From contig OX246738.1 of the NCBI GenBank assembly GCA_945910005.1, forward strand, positions 24,179,686-24,243,685: a stretch of 64,000 nt of DNA. The letters are read 5' to 3'. Shown here in pieces: positions 35,101 through 45,616 of this stretch. How positions within the stretch are numbered: position 1 is the stretch's first letter; each line of letters opens with the position of its first letter. The notes under the pieces were generated by a model that had not been told where the DNA came from, did no database searches, and was given only the letters and a program-made list of their open reading frames with translations. This stretch comes from Isoperla grammatica. Taxonomy: Eukaryota > Arthropoda > Insecta > Plecoptera > Perlodidae. Both the position numbers and the translations under genes were made by a program.

Positions 35101-36848
35101 ACATGGGTTGCGAATAGTGCACGCCTGACTCACAATCTCAACACTAGATTCTAGGTGGGTACTAGGTAGTTCCAGTCTGCAGTGCGGCCGCGATTTCTAC
35201 AGTCCATCCACCCTCTACCCACTAACAGTAACCTCCAATCCAAGTAACCCTCCGTCTGTGCGGCCGCAGCCCAAGTGCGAAGCCCGAAAGATACTCTGAA
35301 AATTCACCAGTTAATTAAAGTGTTTTGTTAATTTTTGGTAAAATTTGTATGTATTTGTATTTGTGTATTTGTGAGATTGTGTATATTTCTTGTACATGTA
35401 TGTTGTACATGTACTTGATTTTTATTTTTATTATACGTTACTGGTGGGGCTTTGCCCTGTTAACGATATATTTCAAATAAATAAAATAATAAGGTCCTTA
35501 CTTTACAGTTTTATATTCTCGTGTGGGGTTATCATATATATTAATGAAAAGATATCAGTGTTGTAAACGCTACTGTTTTAAAGTAGCATGCTAACGCTAC
35601 ACCGCTACTTCCGCTTAAAAAGTAGCGCGCTACCGTTCACGCTACATTTTTTAAAAAGTAGCGCGCTACTTTTCGCGCTATTTTTTGCGCTACTTTTCGA
35701 AAACAACAAGTATGACATATCACGCAAAGCTACAAACCAAATAAACACCGTGCGTTTCAAGTTTCTGGGAGTAAGTTTATGCTCATATTATAATAATTTA
35801 TTATTGATGACTGTGTAGAATGTAGATAGATCAACCTAGTACACAAAAGCAGTGCGTTATAATAGTTATATCTGTAAATATTAACTAATTAATCTAGAAG
35901 AAGGTAAACAGACATTGTAAAATAAATAGAAAACTTTCAAACTCGGGACCAAACCGGGACACGGGCGGGCGGCCCGTAGTGGTCCCAATACTCATCAACC
36001 ATTGACCCACGAAGATATTTACGACCATGTCAAGTTGGGGTAGGTTTTTTGAGTTTGGTATGTTAGATGACGGTCAGTAAGTGTTCAAAAGACTTGAGCC
36101 AGGGAAGGAAAATAAAGTAGCGGCAATTTCCGCTAACGCTACTTGAAAAATGTAGCATGCTACTCGCTACGCTACCACGTTTTTTAAAGTAGCGCACTAC
36201 CATCCCGCTACTGAAGAAAAGTAGCATGCTACTGGTAGCGCGCTACTTTTAGCGCGCTACTTTCCAACACTGAAAGATATGTGTAATAAAAGTTTGCCCC
36301 TATTGGGAGGGGATCTACCCAGTAGTACAAGTGCCAACAACTTGAGCTCCGCTGCTACGGTAGCAGCTATCTCGGTTCCTTATCTAACTGGTCAATCTAA
36401 CCAACACAGCTATAGGCCTAACCTGATATACGATCTCTAATTAAAACTGCTTAATGCGCAAATAAGAAATAACTGGCATAGGAAGTTTGCGTTGGTGTTT
36501 GTTATGAACACAGTGGCGACTCCATGGGAGGGGAATGATGGAAAATGGAAAATAAACATAAACTGAATAATTAACGATGATCGAGCTAATACGTGTCGTA
36601 TCAATGGCCTCATCTTTGATCACTTTAATACACGAACAGCAGCGAAGATAACGATCATGAGCTTGGTCGCGAAGCACGCAATCATAGGTAGACACATTGA
36701 GTCCTTTTCAGTGCACGGACAGGTCCCGGAACTAGACACAGGACAATATCAAAAGTTTTGAAAGATCTAAGACTGTGTTTTAACATATAATATTATAGAC
36801 ATTAGATTTTTAAATTTACAATGGAATGAAATAGTTATTCTAGAATCC

Positions 36849-36891
<43 letters not shown>

Positions 36892-36896
36892 GTAGG

Positions 36897-36979
<83 letters not shown>

Positions 36980-39900
36980 ATACAAAATAAATAAATAAAA
37001 ATAAATAAATTAATGAATGAAAACATTTGTATTTATAGTCTGTACTCATCACACAGTTACAAGAACTGGTTTCAGTGGGTATATATATACAATTTATTAT
37101 GTGTTCGTTGCTTTATGATGGCTTCAAGTCACCGTTTACATGTACATCAGTATCATATAGGACACAAACTTGAGTCAAGTATCCTAAGTGAAAACCTCCT
37201 GCCCGAACCGGGAATCGAATCCGGAACTTGTTCACGGGAAAACCCACCACACCAAGGAGCCAAGGGCTTGTAGTTCTTGAGTAGGGTTCTTGAGATATAA
37301 CTAAAACAACGTATTCGTGGTGTTTTATTATCGGAAATACCCAATCGTTTTAGGGCTTGAGCAGAATACCTGTTAAACCCTTTATCTCGAATAAGTCTAA
37401 AACTAAAACCCATCCTGTTCCAACAATATGGTTGTTGTATAGGACTATGTAAGTTGTAACTATTGAACAATTCAGCTTCACATCGGCGGCCTTACTTCCG
37501 GATATTAGGGTATTTGTATGGTAAGCAAAGAATGCTCTTGCTATACTATATTGACTGGTTGGACGTGCATGTGGCGGCCACATTTGTGATCAAACTTTTG
37601 TTGTGGTACGTAGAACACAGAAATCCTTAGTTCTTCAAAATTGGTGGTGATTTGTGATTTTTTATTCCGTATGTTTACTTTTTGAATTATAAATTAACTT
37701 ATTTAGTAAATTTGAATATGGTCTAGGATAGGTCTACATCAATTGTGTCGTAATCATGGCCGCTGTGACTTCACGTGGGAACTATGACACGGGCATCGAA
37801 CCCACGAATCATGAACCGGCAAAGCTACTTACGTTACGACTTGTTGGTAAAGTCGTCGTACAACAACTTCGGTATTGCTTCCGTCACGGGTGGGTGCAGA
37901 GCGGCAGCCAACCAGCGGCCGTGGCTAATTCAAATATCTGCTTGGGTTGGCTGAGACTGTAACACGTCATTGATTGATGACGAAAGCATTATACCGAAGT
38001 TGTTGTACGACGACTTTAGTAAAACTTGTTGATATATAAAAAAAAAATTGTTAATAAAACTTCCGCGTTTGTATCTATACACTGATTGAGCAATCCAAGT
38101 ATACGGGTGGTTTACGTGTTTTGTAGGAACATATTATATTCCTGTCGTCTGATGTTACCACTGCACGCGAGGTGTTATTGTACGTCTCAATTTGCAACAA
38201 CAATTACAAGGAATCAATAGAGCTTCTTCATGTGAACAGAAATATTAAAGCAAAACTATCGATTTATAAAAACGAACTACTAATTTTGAAAACACGACTG
38301 TAGCTGATACACCTAACGGACCTAATACCCAAACCAGGTTCTGATTTAAATTATAATTTGTTTATTAATTGAAATCTTCTTTTTGTCGGTTTTCATTGTT
38401 TGTTTCCGCGTGGATGCACCCAAATGTACCTCTTTCTAACAATGCTTGCAATTTTCATCCATTTCGAGTCGTATCAACAGGTTTAAATCCTACTAGTCTA
38501 CAGTAGAGGAAGAAGAGGGTATAGTAGAGGGTATCAATGTCTAGCCTACAAAATAATCTATTTAGAGACGGATACAAACAAATTGTGTTGTGACTTGTGT
38601 TTGGACCAAATCAGAACACCTGCAGTGATATTATTATTTAAATGTTCTGCTTTTGGTTTTTAATTTCAAGAACTCATAGTCATAACCAATTGGATGTTAC
38701 AGATTATTACAGATAAGTAAGTCTTTCGAAAGCGGTCCTCATAGTCATCCATGCGTCGAAAATCTCTTCTTTGAACATTGTGCTGCTCTCGCTTCGCCGC
38801 TGCGGGTTGCAAGGATCTACAGTTGCATTCAATTCAATCAATGTCATGGTCAACAAACTAGCTGAGGTGGTTTGTCCTCATGACACTATTAGTGGATCCA
38901 TGCGGGCTTCGAAATGTGTTGTGTGTGGTGCAATCGTTGAGTGAGGCCCAACGCCATCGGAGCGCAGTTTTGTCTACCGCCCCCAACATACTTCAGTTGG
39001 GTACTAGGGGTTCGCCAAGCGACGCGATGACGGAGCCTGATTGGTTGGCTACTTCACCGAAGATATGCGAAGACAGCCGAAAGCTCGGTCGTTGTGTACG
39101 CTTGGCGAACCCTCGTAGCCAACCAGCGAACCGCCCGAGACAAGCGCGCGCAGATAACGATCGCTGATTGTCTAAGGCGCGGTAGAGAAACTGCGGATGG
39201 TGCCGGACCTCTACCCTATATTTCTCACTCAACGGCGCAACGCAGCATCAACCCCTCCTGCTGCTCCTGCTTGCCGGTGACTTTTGGGCACTAATAAGTA
39301 ATAACCACGACGTGAACTGGGTAACATGACGTTCGTTACAGTAGAAGACCTGAGTTCGAGTCGTCTTCTTATATGTGGCTCGTTGGTCTATTTGGGTCGG
39401 TTCCTGCTTCCAATGCAGAAGACCCTGGGTTCGATTCCTGGTTCGGGCTTAAAGTTTTTAACTCGGGACATTGACTTTAATCCATCTATGGTACTGACTT
39501 TTGAGCTGTCATAGCAACCCAAGCACATAATAAATGGTATAACGTCCCAAACTGAAACTCGATCTTCTTGTAACTGAGTGGGTAGACCGTAAATACAAAA
39601 TGTATTTATTTTAGTATTCTTCACACTTACCTGACAGATGGGCTACCTGAGAACTGAAAACGAACATCTCGTCCTAAGTTCATGTTTTGATATGGTACTA
39701 TAGTCAAAGATTACAACTAGGTTGTAATCTTTGGCATGATGCATGGCCCAGGAGCACGTGTGGCAATGTATTCGAGGCACTGTTAGATTTCAAATGTGAA
39801 CTAAATCGACTTTTATTCTGTCACATAACGGCCACCATTGATATGGTGGTGTGAACATTTTCAAGCCATCGTTTTTAACTAGATCTGCTGTCATTTGTTA

Positions 39901-42900
39901 ATAATATCTAGTACCGTAGGCCGTAGAGTATAGTGTGCTAAACACGAAATAACAATTTTGAACACTGTTTATAATGCGCGTCATACTTATAATTGTACTC
40001 GGTGTAGCACAACTCGACACATTTGTTTGTAAAAAGGCTCATCCACAATGAGAATTAACAGTAACAGTAAAAGTAACAGTATAAGGTTATAACCAATCGT
40101 ATTGACTGATGAGAGCCCATTGTGCTCACATAATAAGAAAAATTAAGGTTTTAGCCAATCCTATTGGCTGATGAGCAACAATGGGCTCTCATCAGCCAAT
40201 ATGATTGGTTAAAAGTTAAAACCTTATTACTGTTACTGTTAATTTTCATTGTGGTAGTTTCGGGTATCAACTCGGTGGCCGCTACGCGCGCATCTTGTCC
40301 TATGCTTGTTCTGTATGCGTCGCATAATATATTTTGTTGTTTGTTTTTAGCCGGAGCTGTACCTATGCACGCCGATTAAAATAGACCCCAGCAAGGGCTA
40401 CTATATAGGTGAGTTACAGAAATGTGAATTAAACCATAGGCGTGCGCACGGCCCAGGCCTATTCGGCCCAGGCCGGACCTAATGTGTCAACTTGGCGGTT
40501 GGGCCGCGCTGGACTCCAGTTCCTTTAGACCCGGCCTGGGCCGAGAGCAGTTTAACCCTTGAGTGAGTAATATAGGGTAGAGGGCCTACGCCATTGGCAG
40601 TTTGTCTACCGCCGGTTAATGTCCAAAATACTTAAGTCGGGTAGTAGAAGTTCGCCAAGCGACGCGATAACGGAGCCTGATTGGTCGGCTACTTCACCGA
40701 AGATATACGAAGACAGCCGAAAACTCCGTCATCGCGTCGCTTGGCGAACTTCCACTACCCGACTAAAGTATGTTGGGCAGCATAAGGCGGTAGACAAACT
40801 GACGATAGCGTTGCGGCTCTGCTCTACCCTACATTACTCACTCAACAATTTAACTTTAAACTTAACTTTCAATTAGTCTTTAAATTAAAATGCACTGTCA
40901 GTAGCACGTTTTTACGCAAAGGCACACTTCACCCGGGGCTGTGCAAATAGTTTTTAATTTATCTGTTATTTAAATGAAACGAAATACAGTTATCTATAGG
41001 GGCCACAAGATTCTATGGCACCGGAAAGCGTCGCCTCTTAAAATTGCGTTTTAGGCCATAACAAATATTGCATCAACCGAAAATTTTTTCGCCTACGGCG
41101 AAATTGCCTCCGCCGGCTGGGGCTTCGCCCCAGACCCCAGCTGTGCCATGCCACCTGTGCCGGGTCTAATGTTAGGCGCTGCGCACGCCTATGAATTAAA
41201 CATTCTTATAATAGGAACTAGCTTGTACATATTACACAATGTCATGTACATGTAATTTGCATCATACTGAAAGTAGGATAGGTTAGCCAAGCAACTTTTA
41301 TTCTCAGGGGCACTCGGACAAGGTGTTACGATGCTCGTACTTGCTACGACATCAACAATGTAATCCAACCACTGCAATAAAAATACAATTACAATACAAA
41401 TATGAAGTATTGAAACAAGATAACCATGCAGTTCTTGCTACTGAGTGGGTAGACAATAAATACAAATTTATGTTATATAAGATTGTTCGACTATGGAGCG
41501 GCGTGTCATTTTGCATTCGAAAAGTGAAACAAAGCAAATTTGAAGTACCAGTATCAGTGTTGATAAAGTTATTATTGGTACTATAATGGTTATAACTAGG
41601 ATTATGCGAGACTGTTGTTTTTCTAACTAGACCTTCATTACCACATGAACAATATTAATGGCAGCTATTGTTATATGACAGTCAAATAAGATCCATCGCA
41701 TGTCGCCTGATAAGTGGAATCCAGTTAGCCCTGGGGGGGGGGGGGGGGGGGGGGGAGATCTTTGTCGCAAAGAGGGCTGGCATTGATGAGAACGAGAAGA
41801 GAGACTGAGTCAAAAGAAGGGTTAAAAGTTAGCAAGATCATAATGAAGGAGAAATAGGGTGATGAGAGCCCTCTTTGCAAGCACCGGTCACCATGAGGGA
41901 CCCACCATTAACCTAACTTTGTAATGTTAATTCCAGTGGGATTTGAGCCAAACGCAACGATGAACACGGTTCACCACATACTGCTGTATGGCTGCAAAGC
42001 TCCAGGAAGCCAGAAACCAGTCTGGTAAGTACTATCACTTAATAACATACCGGTACTGACATACTGATGTTATGTGCTCGCGTGTTGATGAATGTAGTTT
42101 GGGCACATAAACAATAATGACTCTCATTAGTGGTCAAGTAACAAAATGGATGCATATACTGTACTTCCACAGTCCGTAGAACAACACTTGCAAATCACAC
42201 TCGCACATAATATATACTACGGTATACAGTATTACAGTACCAGCCAATATGTGATTACTTATTAGTACTTACAGTGTTGTTTTTATACAGAGAAAATAAA
42301 ATTTCTTAAAAATAATTTATGCATTCTCCAAGCCAACACTTCTCTAACCAACACTGTATGACTTGAAACATGTGCATGACTGCATGCAGAACTAATCTAG
42401 GAAAACGCTCTGTTCGACGCGTTGATAAGCGAGCGCGTCAATATCTACGAACTTTCTGGCGAAAAGTTTTCAATGCTAATACGAACAACAATTAACAACA
42501 ATTCAAGAATGTGCATTGCAAAAATTGTTCTTATTTCCATGGCTATTATACTTTCCGACATTGTTGTATGCAGTGCAATGTGCGTTGCTAAGAATTTTCG
42601 TGGTCATGTTTTCAACACGGTCCGCCACCGTTACTAACGCTTATTGACAGCAATAGAAATGTAATGTCTGCCTCTAATACGTATCGGATCGCGTTTACAT
42701 TAGTATATTCGTCACCGGACAAAAATTTACTATAAGATAACCACCTCACATTTTGCCGTTACTGCGTTTTAGAAAAATATTTTCGAGTAACTTTCGTGTA
42801 ACTTTGCCAATACTTATCAGATCGCCATTACATTAACATATTCGTGACAGGAAAAATCTGTAGAAAAATCTGGCTATCTCACATTTTGCCACCATTTTGT

Positions 42901-45580
42901 TTCAGAAAAATATTTTGCAGTAACTATGGTGTAACTTTGTAACTTTTCGAACGATTTTGCCTCAAAACTAAACACCTTCAATCCACATCGAGGCTTGTGG
43001 ATGGTCCAAATTTCAAGTTGATCGGACTTTTCGTTCGACCGCTATCCACAGACATAAAAAAACAAAAAAAAAAACAAAAAAAAAACAGAACGAAGTGCCA
43101 TAAAGAGTCAAGTGGAGACGCTCGCTTCGCTTGCTTAATGAAGGATAAAGAAAAATTGTTCTGCAAAAATTTCCTGAAGGAAGTATGGGTCATCTATATT
43201 TTAAACATACATTTTTAATCAATATCAGTGGAAAAGAAAGCTTCATGCTCAGGTATAAAAGGTTGGAATAACTCTTTTCAACCTAGTTAGAAGCTAGTAC
43301 TAGTGGAACACACATGGTGAAATTATGCTCTAGACTGTATTTCATGCATGCACTGTTATGAAAATGAAATGTTTGGCCATGAATATATTTATAAATTATA
43401 TTTTTAACCTGTAAAATCTGCACTGTTTCTCATTATATATTGGTGAATTATTGTTTGTTTCCTCTCCCAGGAATTGTGGGGAAATGTCCAAAACCGATGC
43501 AAGTATGGAAACTGCAAGCCCATGCTCTAAAGGGTCCCAGGTAAGGGTTTCACAAACAATCATAAGACAATTTGAGTCTATACGTGATGGATGTATCAAC
43601 ATCAAGGCCATGTAGCATTTAAAAGTCGTGATTAACTATTGTGTTAACATATAATGGAGTAGATTGATACGTAAACAACTAGTGCCCGCTCAGCTCAGAG
43701 GGGGCCCTAAAACTGGGACTTTCATGTAATCAAATATATATATATTTTTAATTTTTAGGTGTACATAATAGCGGTATGTACTATTTTTACTAGGGATGTC
43801 AAATTAAATGAAATTCCATATCGATAATCGCCGTACAAAAAAAATCTTGGTATATTGCAATAATATCGACGTCATAAAAGTATCACGTCAATATTGCAAA
43901 TTAAATTTATATCACAACGTATTATGAAATAAGAAGAACTATTACTACATATTTCGGGAGTAACGAACAGCTATCTTGTACAGCTGTTTGCTTGTGTGTT
44001 TCTAGATCATCTACGCTTGGGCCCGGGATGCCCCGAAGTTAGAGCTGCCAGAAGGGGTCGGCTTCAAGGTCGGGGGTAAATCCCCCATACAATACATGGT
44101 CATGCAGGTGCATTATGCACACAAACTGCCAGGTAAGTTGTCACTCCCCACGGCTAATAACAGTACACAATATTCTCCTTCTCTTAAGCTAAAACACATA
44201 CAAAAAATAAATAAAAATGTGGAAGTGGCATAATTCATCCATGTTACTGGTACTTGGGTTAATTCTATGTTTCCACTTTTGATGGACAATGAACTTTGTT
44301 AAAAGAGTGTAATATGTACATACGTATTAGTATATTACATGTACCATGTGTGTTCGACCGACAAACTGTCGTCCTATATGACATACGAGGAACGGGGGGG
44401 GGGGGGGGGGGGGGGGAACGGGGATAGCATCCCTTAATCACACTCACTGTTAAATAGCACAACTGCATTAAGCCATAAACCATTATCATCCATCGCAGTA
44501 TCCTGCTTCTCCATAGATCTATGAATGCTAATCAAAACATCAATAGATGCTCTCACTCTCGTTTAAACGGCGGTAATATGTATAGATCAAAGATGGTGTA
44601 GTTGCCAACCACAGGACGTTCTACACTAATAGTTTGGATTTCAACCCACTTCTACGACATTATGCCCTGCCAAACGCAGTTTCATTTTGATTGGTTTGTT
44701 GGGGTACATTCGACCTTCTGCCCTCTTCGACATCCATGTCAAACCCAGCACTACCCCGAGTCTAGAGATGTTAAGTTACGGTCACATTGAAATTGGTAAT
44801 ATTATCAGTAATATTACTGAGCATGGTAATTTATGAATGAAGCAAGCAGGCCAATGGGTAATATATTACATTACAATCTATAAATCAAATTTAATGTAAT
44901 CTTTGCAAGTTCCTTTTGTTTGATACAAGTTTACAATTACAGTTACAAATTACACTAGTTAGGTTAAATGACGTTTAAATAAAAGGTTTCATAATTAATA
45001 AGTAATAATAATTAATGTTTAATTCACCTTCTGCCCACTTCGACATCCATTTCAGAAACCCAGCATTACCCTGACTTTACCCTGACTGATTCTAGTTCAT
45101 GCTACAGGTGGTATTGAATGGGGAACTTGAAATACACAGTTGATGGCGTGTTGTATTTACACGTGTTGTGTGTTTCTTCCGCACAGATGGCACACGGGAC
45201 AGCTCCGGTATTTTCCTTCATTACACAGAACGAGTGCTCAACAAATTAGCCGGAGTTATTCTTCTGGGCACAGGCGGGCAGATCTCTCCTCACACAACAG
45301 AGTACATGGAAACATCGTGCTTTATTAAGGTAATGGGAGTCTTTGTATGTACACTCTAAACACAACACTGATGTATGACAAATTTAAAAGTGCTTTAACA
45401 CTTTTTAGTGTTTTTAAGCTGTAAAATTCTCACACTGGTGTGAACACGGACACTAACACACCTACCAACATAGTAATTAAACATTATTATAAATAATATA
45501 AATATAGTTGCACACCATGTAGTATGCTCAACACACACAAAAACACAGTCATACAAATTTATACTTAATTTTAATTTCTT

Positions 45581-45616
<36 letters not shown>

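Larger units (their letters stand above)
29313..40350 (+). other. PHM intron 1 (11 kb)
   Basis: This large first intron contains a foldback, two minisatellite-like arrays, a 717-bp hAT element, an (AAAT)n tract, two tRNA-derived SINE heads and three MITEs, each listed separately. No further exon or independent gene was recognised in it. Confidence 0.6.

Noticed and set aside
36835..37052. Reading frames rich in Leu/Phe/Ile/Tyr repeats
   Set aside because: They are translations of the (AAAT)n microsatellite, not genes.
39376..39448. Functional tRNA-Trp(CCA) gene
   Set aside because: The anticodon hairpin and T-arm look right, but the D-arm and half of the acceptor stem do not pair, and a sister sequence nearby indicates a repeat.
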